DNA of 64,000 bases, taken from contig VWZX01006105.1 in the NCBI GenBank assembly GCA_013399015.1, positions 992,001-1,056,000 on the forward strand, read 5' to 3'. The position numbers and the translations under genes are program-made. The stretch's first letter is position 1. The number at the start of each line of letters is the position of its first letter. Shown here one piece after another: positions 47,801-59,044 of this stretch. Source of the stretch: Galbula dea (lineage: Eukaryota; Chordata; Aves; Piciformes; Galbulidae). The notes below the pieces were generated by a model. The model did not search any database and was not told the DNA's origin. It saw nothing but the letters and a program-made list of their open reading frames with translations.

Positions 47801-48949
47801 TAACGTAGCTTTCTTCTCCCATCTTTTCCCTGCACAATGAGTAGCTGGGTGATACCACATGCACCAAACGTAGAACTTTCAGTATCTGAAATAAGAATGC
47901 TTCTGTGGGGCTTCCTTTCTGCTGGAGACTTTTTTGTTTGCTGCAAAGGGTTACCATAAATTTGGGTCACGTGGTGGGTGTTTATCTTGAGCTTTATAGG
48001 GGTTACAGGCAGTAGATCACATTGTTTAGGGTAGGTCTGATGTTAAGCAGTCACCCAGGATGAGCAGACACTGAGGAGGACAACCTTCCTGACTGCTGGC
48101 ATTCCTGGGGGTGCAGAACTCATCTAGCTGTCTGTTGGACCTCTACCTGTGTGGGATGGCAGGACAGGCTGTTTAGTGGTGATAGTCACTGAGAGGCAGT
48201 GTGTTTGATTGTAGGGCTAGATCACTGGAGCAGCGGGACTCTGGAGCTGGATTCCACGCTTCCTGCTTGCACACAGTATATGCTGAGGACATCTAGCAGC
48301 TGTAGTGCTGTTGTCACATAGGAATGGGGGCAGGGGACTGCTTCTTGTTCAGTCAGTGGATGAGGTAACTTTAAATGCAGCTTAAAGAAAAAGATGAAGA
48401 GTCTTGGATAATTGAAAAAAAAGAAACTCAGTTAAATAACATTTAAAGAGATATGAGGGAATAAGTAGAAACAATATGTATGATTTTTCTCTAAAGCACA
48501 GCTTGAGCTTAAGTTAATGTTATCTGCACACGTGAGCAGTTCCATGGAATTCATCAGTTTTTGTAAGGCAGGATCTAAGTTAGTTTTTCAATAGAACTGG
48601 AAAACAGCTTCTTAAAAGGAAGTTTCTTCTTTTATGTCCTGCAGGAGAAAAGCCTTTCAGCTGCAACTGGGAAGGCTGTGACAAGAAGTTTGCCCGCTCA
48701 GATGAACTGTCACGCCACCGTCGAACTCACACAGGAGAGAAGAAGTTTGCTTGTCCTGTGTGTGAGCGTCGCTTCATGCGCAGCGATCACTTGACAAAGC
48801 ACACTCGCCGCCACATGACCACAAAGAAGATCCCCAGCTGGCAGACAGAGGTTGGCAAACTCAACAGAATTGCCACAGTTGAAAAACCGAAAAGCAGCAG
48901 CGCTCTCAGTATGCTCATCCCCATGCCACCGTCTGTCTGTCAGGGCTAG
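41809..48949 (+). CDS. KLF11: KLF11 (Krueppel-like factor 11, TIEG2), complete four-exon coding region
   Basis: Sp1/KLF-family nuclear factor that binds GC-rich promoters, recruits SIN3A and acts downstream of TGF-beta. Exons 41809-41850, 44091-44345, 45653-46640 and 48645-48949 join in phase to 529 residues (human about 512). The SIN3-interacting motif IEAVEALVCMSS is at 45-56. A proline- and serine-rich repression region fills the middle, including TSVIRHTG and QVLCQMIPLNGQSS-like blocks. Three C2H2 fingers follow: C405/C410/H423/H427, C435/C440/H453/H457 and C465/C468/H481/H485, joined by TGEKPF and TGEKKF linkers. It ends after MTTKKIPSWQTEVGKLNRIA. The VDIVDIYESI start of exon 2, RPLTPFSDSGD and the C terminus identify KLF11 rather than KLF10. 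Downstream neighbour CYS1 converges on it. Confidence 0.97.
41851..44090 (+). other. KLF11: KLF11 intron 1
   Basis: First 630 bases belong to the CpG island. The rest is AT-richer unique sequence with no recognised repeat. Long minus-strand frames in the GC-rich part are composition artefacts. Confidence 0.8.
44091..44345 (+). CDS. KLF11: KLF11 exon 2, SIN3-interaction motif
   Basis: 85 codons, VDIVDIYESIRERQRHDSER … LPKDYLSTL, phase 0 at both ends. Acceptor ccgattacatttag, donor gtgaga at 44346. Carries EAVEALVCMSSWGQRSQKGD and the RPLTPFSDSGD block. Confidence 0.96.
44346..45652 (+). other. KLF11: KLF11 intron 2
   Basis: Unique sequence ending in a strong polypyrimidine tract. Nothing else recognised. 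Confidence 0.85.
45653..46640 (+). CDS. KLF11: KLF11 exon 3, repression region and first zinc finger
   Basis: 988 nt. Starts CMTPPHSPDFVEIS after ttttcttttttgcag and ends within the glycine of the first HTGEKP linker. The donor gtgtgt at 46641 is weaker than consensus but is fixed by the match to exon 4. Finger 1 is CNFPGCKKTYFKSSHLKAHL plus RTH. Confidence 0.96.
46641..48644 (+). other. KLF11: KLF11 intron 3
   Basis: Splits the linker between fingers 1 and 2. If retained, translation runs in frame to a stop at 46744. No repeat recognised. Confidence 0.85.
48645..48949 (+). CDS. KLF11: KLF11 exon 4, zinc fingers 2 and 3, stop
   Basis: 305 nt. Acceptor tttatgtcctgcag, then EKPFSCNWEGCDKKFARSDE … FACPVCERRFMRSDHLTKH … stop tag at 48947-48949. 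DNA-contact residues of the KLF fingers (RSDELSRH, RSDHLTKH) are intact. Confidence 0.97.
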
Positions 48950-51620
48950 TGAGAGAAAGCTCCTTCTCTACAGACTTTCTGGAGATCAGGAAGAGCTCCA
49001 ATAGCTACAACAGAACTGACAATGGCTTTTTTTGTTGTGGTTGTGCATACCTTAGTTTCCTTCAGTTTAGGTCCTCTGTTAATAATGCTATCTGAGAAAT
49101 CTATCCTATCTTTCCTTCTCCCTTCCCTATTTGTTCTTTTTTTTTAATACTTGGGCAAATGCAATCACCAGCACTTCAGGAAAGCAGAACTCTTGGAAAA
49201 AATTTTGGCAATAGGTTAAAAAAGTCACTTGTAATGGTTGCTGTTAATATTTTGATGGACAGTAAAACAGGGTGATTTTTAATTTTTATACTACTATTTT
49301 CTATACCAAATATATTTTGTATTTATTCATCTTGGTCTTGATATGCAGACAAATTACTTAACCTGCATTATTAAGGGTGTGCAGGATTTGACCCAGAGTT
49401 TTGGAAACTTCTTTTTCAGTAAACCTAAAAAATTGCATTCAGAGCAATTTTGTAAACATGTAATATTTGATAACTCATAGTGTTTGGGATTTTTACACTT
49501 GCACATCCTCATCCTGCAATGGGCTGGTGCTATTACACCCTCCTTATGCAGGTGGCATTGGAGGTTTGAGATCAATGTGTGTCATCATTTTTAAAACAAA
49601 CTAAACCAAAATTGCTTTCTTTCAGAAAACAGGCGTTGAAATCCTCAACATTTTGTAAGTTCATACCCTTTGTAAGTGACTTTTGATAGAAGTTTGACAT
49701 ACTGGGCATTCCTGAGTCCACACTCCACTGGAGCAGTGTTTGGAGGAGTCACACTGCTCTGATGGAGCTAGAAGCACAAACGCTGTATTAGAAACTTTGA
49801 CACTAAAAATTATGCTTTACTTTCATTCTTCTAAACCAGCATGTCAAAGTCTACTGAAAAATGCAAAAACTACAAGATAACCCATGAGTAATTAGCTGGG
49901 TTTCTGGGGTTTTTTTTTGAGTACAGGAGAAATAGAAAATTAGGAGGTTTTTATCTACTGTGGATGCTTGTGCACCTTTTAGGAAATTGTTCAAGGCTTT
50001 CATTTATGTGTATCAAAGCACCAGAGGAAGTACTAATCATGTCTTGACTTAAGAAATAGCCACCATGTCAGCCTGATGATGCTCTTTATGTGGCCTTATA
50101 CTTCTCCACAGTACTTTGTATGAAATCACCCATTTCTATTAAATGAGATACTCTCCCTGTTTAATGGATTTTTCTTTTACACCACGTGTAAATATAGCTA
50201 AGAAGTGGAATCATTTGCTGCAGGAGTGCTGTGTTGTAATGGCATGGTATGAGTAATAAAACTAAATGCCCATGGCAAAGTCGGACTGCTCGGTTTCCGT
50301 GGTGCAGGAGGATGTGCATACATGATGTAGCATGACGGTAGACAGTTGCTGACAGTAGAGCTGTTGTACTGTGAAGCACCAGGTGTTTTGCTGGGAGACA
50401 GCTCAGCTGCTAGATGAAACATTTCAGTAGTGTTTATTCCTTCTGGACTCCTCTTGCTTAAGCCACTCCTGAGCTGAGCACTGAGGAGAACTCTTTTTCC
50501 CAGATGAGGATTACTAGGAATGGACTCTGTTTTGCACTGCTTTGTTGCTCTGAAATCCTGGTCTTGCTTCGTGGAGTGGGCAAAGCATGGTTCTTGTCTA
50601 TGTAAATGCAGACTTGCTGATCTTGGCTAGCACTCCCCTGAAATCAGGGACCTCTTTCAGTTGAAAGCAGAATATGTCAGTATTTTTTACACTTGCGTCT
50701 ATATTTACGATTAGTGGTAGTAAGTTTTCAAGCTGCGCTAAATTGGAGTATTGTGCTAGGTGTACTAAAGGTTTTGTGCCTGACCTTTAAAACATCCACA
50801 CCCTGTTCACTAGACAGAGGCTGTAATCCCCCTGGCCACAGTGTACGTGCTGGTGAGCTTGTGTGTTTTGTGCTCTCCAGAGGCCTCCATTGAAAGCCCT
50901 CTTCCTGGGAATATGGATGCTTGCAGTGTTGCTGTTCTCTGTTGATACCCAGTTTTCCAAATCTTGTGTGGTAAAGAGATATTGCTGCTCCTTTTTTTTA
51001 ATGCTCAGAAGTCCCTTAGAACAAGAAGTTTGTCTTTAGGATGCCATTTTAGCATGCTTATAACTGGGAGAAGTGTGTCCTGTCTCTGTCCAGTAGCCAA
51101 TTTAGTACTTTGGGTTTTTTTACAGACTTAACAATTTATGGTGTTCACCTGAGCAAAACGGTTTGGAAACTCGTGTCATAATTCAGTAAACTGTCATGGG
51201 TGGAGATGATGGGACTGAAGACTAGGGAATTTCAGAGTGTGTCACACCAGCTCCCTCTTTGTGAGGTTTACTTGGGCTGTGCTGCCCTGCAGCCTGGTCC
51301 TGCGAGGTGTGCGCTGCCTCTTGCCACCCGTGTCCAGGACACGCAGGTCTTTCCCTTGTGGTCTTTCTCTGTTCGTAGCTCATGAACAGCTGAGCCTTGG
51401 TGTGGCTCCTTCTGTGCGGTTTGCTCTTTCTGTTACTTCCTGCTGTTTAAGGGTTATTTATGGATTAAGCATGACTGGGTTAGCTGCTCTCTTTGCACTT
51501 TACTGCCTGAACTGTCTTGTTCAGTCTTTATTTTGAACCTATATTTTAAAGAAATGGAATCACATTTTTGTACCTGGTTTTAACTTTTATTAAATAAAAA
51601 GTATGTGATGTGACTGGTTT
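48950..51620 (+). other. KLF11: KLF11 3'UTR (end approximate)
   Basis: AT-rich, with scattered ATTTA motifs near 49310-49325. AATAAA signals are at 50255-50260, 51593-51598 and 52004-52009. The second, preceded by a T-rich tract and followed by a GT-rich stretch, looks like the main end. Confidence 0.7.
51593..51598 (+). terminator. KLF11: Likely KLF11 poly(A) signal AATAAA
   Basis: taaataaaaagtatgtgatg context with downstream GT-rich sequence. Other AATAAA hexamers at 50255 and 52004 could be alternative ends. Confidence 0.55.
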
Positions 51621-52596
51621 TAAATCATAAAAAAATAGTGAATTTTCAGGTTCCATACACATCCCTTCCAGAACTATGTAAATCCATCTGGATTAGGCTA
51701 TATATCTAAGCCAGTGGAAGACTGGGGCTTGCTAGTTCACTTACCTGTCAAGGTGGGACTTTTTTGGTCCTGTTGTAAATTGACCAGTGCTTGTCAACTT
51801 AAAATTTTACAGAAGGCTTCTTGTGTATCTGCTAGAACATGTACACCACCCAGCGGCTTTTGGTTTTGCATGCTGTCCCAATACAAGAGTTTTGGGGTTC
51901 ATAACTGTTCTTCTAGCACGGCCTACAGAAGCTATTAACAAAAGGGGATGGTCTGAATGCTGCTCTGTTAGTATTGCAAGCTATGCATGGCATGAATGCT
52001 GGAAATAAAGAAGACATGAGAATTTGACTCAAAAGATAGCTGCATTTGCCCTGATTCTTCGTGTTCCTTGTGTACCTTGTGGGGAAGTGGCTCTGGCAGG
52101 CTAGGTATCACTTCCGGATCTCAGCTGGGAAGATGACCAGCAATGGTGACATCAGCAGCAACTACTTTAAATTTTTAAGGGCCTCTATTATTTCTTTCTT
52201 TCTGAACAGTTCCCAAACCACAGCAATGTTTATTTTTAGCAGGGTTACATTTTTAATGGAGGAAAAATGGAAAAGAGAGTGTAATGACCCCAGCTTTCTG
52301 TCACAGCCTTTCACCCCTCATCCTAACAAAGCACCTTAGCTGCTATGCTGGGACCTCCTGCCTCCAAGCTTGTGTAGCTTTGCAAGAAGAGCCCTCAGGC
52401 AGCCTCAATGAAGGCTGCTCCAGGAAAGGCTGACTGGAGCATGAGTATGTGTCAAGGGTGTAATCTAGTGTCTGCCTCATGACATGTCTCTAAGGATGTG
52501 TTTTGCTAGTCTCTGCAGGTACCATAAGATGATTTGCCATGTAAGCTGGAAAGTTTTTCAAAACAACATTTTGTGCTGTTACAGAGTACAGATGAT

Positions 52597-52602
52597 TTTA
52601 TT
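52597..52602 (-). terminator. CYS1: Candidate CYS1 poly(A) signal
   Basis: AATAAA on the minus strand. Another lies at 52229-52234. Either gives a CYS1 3'UTR of 1.2-1.6 kb that stops a few hundred bases from the KLF11 transcript end. Confidence 0.45.
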
Positions 52603-53798
52603 TCTGTTTCACAGATACCAGGACTTACAAAGAAGTTACAATGCAGCATCATAAGACGAGTCCTGCTGTTGCTTCTTGCATTTATACATACTGTATGATG
52701 ACTTCATCTGATGTCTTTTATGCTTCAGACAGAAATAAGGTATTTTTCTACTTCTGATAATAAGCAGCTACTCATAATATGTTAAGATGCAGGTAAAATA
52801 AAGATAGAAACCCTAAAATACCAAGCTTCCCTGTCAGGGAGCACTGAAAATATATGGTTTTCTTTGGAGAGCTAACTTTCTGTTTTACTTCGTAGTCAGC
52901 TAATGCTACAAAGTAGTGATATCTCTTCTAAGTTACCTACAAGAAATGAAGAGGAAGGCCAGGACTGGTAATTCTGAAAACTGACTGCAAACAGCTGCTC
53001 TGCAATAGCATGCAAGATGGAGGGTTGCTGGCCACAGCAAGGCAGCACCATGGATGTACCTCCTGATTTTTCTGGAGGATGCATGCCAAGGAGTGCCAGG
53101 TACCACTCGGATGCTGAGATCCCACCCCAAGGGGATTGTACAAATTCTGTGCTCCCCATTGCCTTGTTTGCCTAAGTGGTGAGATTTCAACTCTGGGATG
53201 ATGCTGCCTACATACTGCATGGTGGGCTCGCTCCCTTTTTCATCTTGCATCGTGTACTGGGGAGAGGACCATGTTTGAAGAGACAGTGCCAAATTTAGAT
53301 GTGGAATGGAAGCTTGCACGGAGCAAGGAGTGAATTTGACCTGTTTTAAGTAGCAGTAACATGAATTTTATGCCATGCCCCCTTCAGTAAGATGTTAATC
53401 AAATTATTTTACAGCATTTTTTTTCCCTGCTAACACAAACCAAGATTTTCCTTCAAGTACCATCTCAACAATTCTATTCTGACAATTTAATTCTAGTAAG
53501 TGCTCATTTGTAAATGCCATTTAGAAATGAACTTCTAAATATTGATTCACCAGATGAATTGGTCCCTATACCAGTGGCACTGATCTGAAATCAGCATCTG
53601 GTGAGGATCTTCACACTCTTACTCAAGAGTTGGTGAGGTGATCTTTCTTCTCCATGTTTCCCAAGCAGCCACACTGCCTGTCACACTCTGCCTCTCCCAT
53701 GCCACCTTGCTGTGTGAGGGGTTATTTTGTCAGCAGCAGTTTTGCTCCAGCTGGGCCTCCAGGAAGGTGCTCGAAGTTCTTGTGACGTGGGGTTGGGT
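52603..53798 (-). other. CYS1: CYS1 3'UTR (end approximate)
   Basis: Sequence downstream of the cystin stop on the minus strand. Minus-strand frames here (52896-53319) are without motifs and lie after the stop, so I treat them as untranslated. Confidence 0.6.
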
Positions 53799-53904
53799 TC
53801 AGCGGCAGTATTCCCGCTCGATGCTTGCCATGAGCTCCTCCTCTGAGTAATCGTATGATATTGTGGACTGTCTCACTGACTTCTTGCTGCTCCTTTGTGG
53901 GCAC
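53799..53904 (-). CDS. CYS1: CYS1 last coding exon and stop
   Basis: 106 nt. Acceptor cttccctggcag (minus strand) before 53904. Reads (split codon)-CPQRSSKKSVRQSTISYDYS, then EEELMASIEREYCR and tga (complement of 53799-53801). The SYDYSEEELMASIERE block is the hallmark of cystin. Confidence 0.96.
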
Positions 53905-56900
53905 CTGCCAGGGAAGGGAACAAGTTATTGGTGTCATGAGAGAGAATCAAGCTCTGAAGGCACAAGATGACCCTCACTTCATTATTTTTTGTGAAGGGAA
54001 AGATCGAATGGCACGTGGCTCGCTGAGACCCAGACATTCTGTCACGTCTAGTTCCCACGTCCCACAGATGCATTGCTTGCTGATGTTTGCTATCACTTGG
54101 CATCTATTTTAGTCTGTAAGTACATTACAGTACAGTCCTTACAATCCTGCAGATCAAACTCCTCAGTGAGTGTGGTTCAAGGCCCACTCAAAGCACTGCC
54201 TAACCTTTACCAGTATTACCAGAGGCAGTTTCTGTTGGGTACAAGAGAAATCTGTTCCTACCTGCGTAAGGGAGGACAGTGAAAAGTCTTATGCAAGCTT
54301 TGACCACTCTAGCTTGCACTAAAAAACAGGTCTGCTTGATCTTGCCCTCCAGGACTCAAGACAGGAGACAACTGACAAGCAAGCTCTTCTTCACATTGTA
54401 GAGAACTGGGAGGTGAGCAACCATCAGGGACTCGGGGGGCATCAGACTAGTCTTCTCTGTAAGTTGGGGCATGTAGCTCCATGAAATGGAGGTAATGGTA
54501 AGGTGCAGAGCTAAGTGGAGACTTAAGCTGGTAAATCCATACTGTGAAGTGCTCTACCATTTCATGACAACTGAGATTGGTGAGCTTACTTTGTGGCCAT
54601 CCACTCATGGAGAACAAATAAGCAGAAAAGAAATAGTTTTGTATGGTGGTTGGTTGCCAAAGAGGTGAGATTTTCATATCCAACAGCGTGGCTCCAAATC
54701 TGTCCCAGACTCACCATATAGCATTTACTGACTTACCAGTTCTCTAAGGATGAGACCTTTCTCACCCTTGGTCTTGTAGCTGGGATGAATTTGGCCATTA
54801 GCATGCTTTAGTGAAAAAACTGAGGACTTATTTATTAGATGAAATCACAGGAGCTGCCTCAACAAAGGTAAGTAAACATAGAATCAGAGTCTAAAAAACC
54901 TGGAAATACTTTTGTAAGGAAACTTTATCATATAGGGGAAGTGCTTCCATAAACTGCTCTCCTTGGGTGAGGGAGCATCCACAACACTCCTGAAACAGGC
55001 CAGTCTTCTGCCACTGTCACTGTTCCACAAAAGGCACCAGTGCAATCCTTCCTCTGTTCTTATCAGTCCAGGTCAGAAAGGTTTCTGCCCAGTCCAGCCT
55101 CTCTGACCTAGCTGGGTTACTGCCATGCTCCCTGTGTGTCAGAAATAGTTTGATGTTTTTCCTGGAGCCACCTGATCACCGGCTGGCATGGCAGCTGGGT
55201 CATATGGGTATCCTACACTTAGTTATGCTGCCCTGTGCCCTTGATAGCAAATTCTACTGGCAGCAAGTAGGATTTAGCAAGTGGACTCTTTTGCTTATTC
55301 CTTTTACTTATTTTCCTTCTGATGGGCTGCAAGCAATCTGGTTTCCACCACAGTAAACGAGAGCTGGGAAGAAAGCTAAAAGTCCAAGAGCTCAAACCAT
55401 ACATTAGCAGCTACAAAGGAAGATCTTGGAAAAGGAAATACAGAAATCTGACTTCAACATATGATTTATTGATTTAAACTCCACACAGTGACAATCCTGA
55501 CACTAATTCTACATGACTTGATGAGTTAGAGGCAGACCTCTTGGAAGCTTGCAGGCCCACAGAAGAGCCATTGTTTCTCTTAGCAATTACATAATTTCCC
55601 ACTGTTAAATGTTCTTAACGCTTTGGCTTGCATGGTGACCTCCAAGCACAGGAGAAAACCTCCAGGTAAGACTGGAACTCATTCAAACATAGATGTGCTT
55701 TTAAAAGACAAAAGCAAACCCCACTTACCATGTACATCCCAGAATTGAGAGGAATAAAGAGGGCTGTGTTTATTTCAACAGCAGAGGAAATGAACAGCAG
55801 CAAGTTGCTGTTCATGTTCTTTCTCTCTGTTTTTGTGGCAAAGTTCTGTATCATTTAATAGCGAAAAACTGAAATAAGTTTAAAGAATGAGAGGTTCAAT
55901 CTGGATACAAGGAGAAACTTCTGTACCATGAAGACAACGAGGAACAGGCTGTGGTTGCACAGGCTCCATTCTTAGAGGCTTTCAAGACCTGATGAGATAA
56001 AGCCTGGAGCATTCTGCTTTCACTTCACAGCTGATCTGGCTTGGTGGAGGAGAGTAGACTAGAGACCTCCTGAGGCTCTCCCAACCCAAACCTTGATCTC
56101 AAAAGCACGTTGGTGCAGCTGTTTCTGCTGGTCCTGGAATTAAGTCAGAGGCTGCAGCAGGGAAATCTTGAGCACAGGGTGTGGGCAGGACAGGAGCTGG
56201 TGGACCACAGGCTTGCTCTTGCACTTCTCCAGCTGCTTCAGCAGGAGAGCAGGCCCCTTGATGCTCTGATCAAGATGCAGCTACGGCTGCAGATCAGGGC
56301 TTGCAATCATGCTGAATGCAGCTGAGGGCTCTTATACTTCAAAATTTGGAAAATAACAGGTCAGTACATTGAGAGGAAAAATTTTCAAACCCCAGGTGTT
56401 CTAGGGGAAGAGAGAAACCTGGAAAGGAGCAAAGGTTAGAGAGAAAGAGCTAACTGAAAAGCATACAAGAAGAGAATTCTAGGACAGCAAAAAAAACCCC
56501 AAAAGGCAATGTAGCTCCACCAAGATTACTGTGCAGACTTCTGGGTATCTCATTACTGTAAAGTTATTAACAGCTTGGAGGGAGTTTAGAAAGCAGCAAT
56601 AGAGGTGATTTAAGAGGCTAGAGAGAAGTAATTTAGGAAAGAGAAAAGCAAGAACTGTGCTCCATTTCAGATAAAGGCCTCTGTGTTTAAAAGATGATTA
56701 AGGGAAGGAAGAATTTATATTTTTTTTAGATAGAAAGACAATGAACTAGGCAATGAGGAAAAGGAAATGTAAAGGGCAAAATCAGACCAAAACTGAGCAA
56801 AACCACCTGTGGGAAGATCCCAGAAGTGGGCATGGCTAGTAATGCCCTGTCTTTGGTGTTGAGGAGAGCTGCTGGGGCTCTGGTAACAGTATTCCTGGTG

Positions 56901-58998
56901 GGTGGCTAGGGTGACAAGCTCCCAGGTAGAAACCCAAGTTAAGTGGCTGAACACTAGGTTGGGGTGAATTCAGGCCAGTGTTTTCTATCATTTTGCTGCA
57001 GATGGGAAACTCCAGGGTTAATCATTAAAATTCCCTGCAGCTGAAAAATGGGTCAACACAGTGCCCTGGTAACTGCCAGTGACATGAGCCTTGGCACCAC
57101 TGTAACATCATTACAGTGTTCCCATGGCTGTGTCATCCCACCTGTACACCACAAGATGCTAGAGAGCAGTTCCCAAAAGAATTGCAGGGGTAAAGAGAGA
57201 CAACACAGCATGATCAGGAATTCATCCAGCTGCGTTCTCATGTGTGTCAGAGGTATTTATTAGGGCCTGGTTTAGATGCTTACGTGGTGTCACTCAAATG
57301 TGTTTGCAGTACAGGAGGTGCACACCTACAGCATTTATCTCACATGACTGCTCTCTTGGCAGACAGCATCAAGTCTCCATATCTAGTTATTTTTCTCTCC
57401 TTGCTTGACATCTCTTTCTTCTTTAATTGGGAATTTCTTCAGTCAGCAACTCTATCAAGACAAGGCTGATTTTTGCTGCTTGTAAAGCATTTACCTAGAA
57501 TGATTCTAGCCACAGAAGTGAAAGATGAGACACCTATGCACATCAACCACTGTTTCTGGGGATTGATTTGATTTGGTTTCTTCAAAATGCAGTTTTGCTT
57601 GGTGCTGGACCACTTCCAAAAAACTGCAGAAATTGCTCCCTGTTTATCACATGTGGCACAGGCACTTCACACGTGAGCTCTGCAGTGGGTATAAAGTAGA
57701 CGTTATCTAAATGAAAACAAGCTCCTGCTCTGTCATCCCTGATCAGAAACCAGTTTCTGCTGTCTCAAGTCTTTCCTTTGCAGGACAAAGAGAGAGGGAG
57801 AAAGAAAGCCCTGGCAGGGGACAAAAAGGGTCAGTGAGAGCCTGTGGCTTGGGAGTTCAGTGAGGGTCTGTGGCAGGGCTGGGTGTGCACCCCTGGAAGA
57901 GACTGCTCAGTTGCCATTGTAGCCCAAAGCCCATCAAGGATGCTGGAGAGCCCAAGGTTGGTTATGGTCTGCACAAGAGCACCTGTATGAGCCTTGCTGT
58001 TGGGAAAGTCAGGGACAGGAGTGTTTTCTGTGCGCTCCCGAAACCAGCAGCCTTGCCAGGCAAGCTCCCTGCCAACTGGGAGGGAGGGGAGGAGAGAGGA
58101 TGGCAGCTGGTGTCTGGGATTTCATGTCACAGCTACCAGTGCTACTCTGTGTTAGTAGGTCACACAGCCCAAAGGCCAGGATCTGCAGATCAGTCTGAAT
58201 TGCTGCAGGAGCAAAGCATGACAGTCAGAGAGAGCTTAACCTTGAAAAGAGTCACTCTTTAGAGTAAGGGGATAGTATTTTAAGATCATTTTTCAAATCT
58301 TTTTGGTTCACCTGGCTTTCTTTAACACCTATGTCAAACTGTTCCCATGGTTCTCAGTGCAGGCAGATTTGGAGGCACAGTCTGATCAGTAGCTTTTGCT
58401 TGTGGAAGATTTCAGATGTCTTTTGTTTGGCATGCAGTGTAGTATTCCCCATTCCCCTGTCCCTGAGGTGCACCCATGTCTCTCATTGGTGTAGCATGGG
58501 AGTGTCTCATGGGTTTTCTTATGTGATTCCTGGGGAGTGAAGAGACGTTATCCTCCTTTCCTACATGTTGCAGAACCCCCAGATGACGTGTGGGTGAACC
58601 AGGGCCTGAACCATTTGTTGGAGCACTCCTCCCCAGCTTTTCACAAGCATTCAAGGTGCCTCTCTAACACGAGGACATCCTAAATTCTACATTGCTTATG
58701 ACCAGGAGTGAATCCTTTACTGTACTTGAGCTGCAGCCTGGATGTTTTCAGGCAGTGCAGCTCCTGGATTTTTTTTAATTGGCAAATAGGTAGAGGACAG
58801 AATTGTTAGGGCTATAAACTATTTCATACCATTCCCACCTTTCTTTTGCACAGTGGGTGGCATGCAGGAATAGCTTTCCTTTTTATGCTCTCTTCATTGC
58901 AGCTGCTTTCTCCCCTTGAAGATAATGAAAGCATGGGGTACTCACTGATGATCGGCATTGTTGTTCTCTGGGCCTGGTGGGCTTCTGGTTGACAAAGC
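53799..58998 (-). CDS. CYS1: CYS1 (cystin-1), 3' part: last two coding exons
   Basis: Cystin is a small myristoylated protein of the primary-cilium membrane. Loss of it causes polycystic kidney disease in the cpk mouse. Exon 58998-58946 and exon 53904-53799 splice in phase: the 53-nt exon leaves two bases (ca) that join g of the next exon to make a Gln codon. The terminal peptide ISYDYSEEELMASIEREYCR stop differs from mammalian cystin at one or two positions. The preceding exon (STRSPPGPENNNAD) lines up with human STEGHPGSGNVSEA. Minus strand and position downstream of KLF11 match mammalian synteny. The first exon, holding the N-myristoylation site and the LRLLDELLAE helix, is not found. It is GC-rich in mammals and is either beyond 64000 or missing from the assembly. 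Confidence 0.93.
53905..58945 (-). other. CYS1: CYS1 intron 2
   Basis: 5.0 kb intron. It contains a CR1 at 55885-56095, an odd doubly open stretch at 56096-56325, CR1-like decay at about 56560-56700 and otherwise unique sequence. Pseudo-exons with good splice signals occur at 54737-54779 and near 55735. Confidence 0.75.
55885..56095 (+). repeat. CR1 3' fragment in CYS1 intron 2
   Basis: ggttcaatctggatacaagg, agaaacttctgtaccatgaa, aggctttcaagacctgatga and ctcccaacccaaacctt give the order of a CR1 3' end in sense orientation, moderately diverged. Confidence 0.82.
58946..58998 (-). CDS. CYS1: CYS1 penultimate coding exon (53 nt)
   Basis: Minus strand: acceptor cttttcttctgtcccag, exon reading ALSTRSPPGPENNNADH plus two bases, donor gtgagt (complement of 58940-58945). 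Splice sites are strong, the phase matches the last exon exactly, and ST..-PG--N aligns with human cystin. The start is phase 0. Too short for any ORF search. Confidence 0.8.
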
Positions 58999-59044
58999 CT
59001 GGGACAGAAGAAAAGTCACATATTTCAGTTACAACACTTCAAAG

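Noticed and set aside
54737..54779. Alternative CYS1 penultimate exon (43 nt, minus strand) with catcccag acceptor and gtaagt donor, also phase-compatible with the last exon.
   Set aside because: Its peptide (TRPRVRKVSSLEN) does not align with cystin, while 58946-58998 has better splice signals and aligns with human STEGHPGSGNVSEA. Kept only as a possible cryptic exon.
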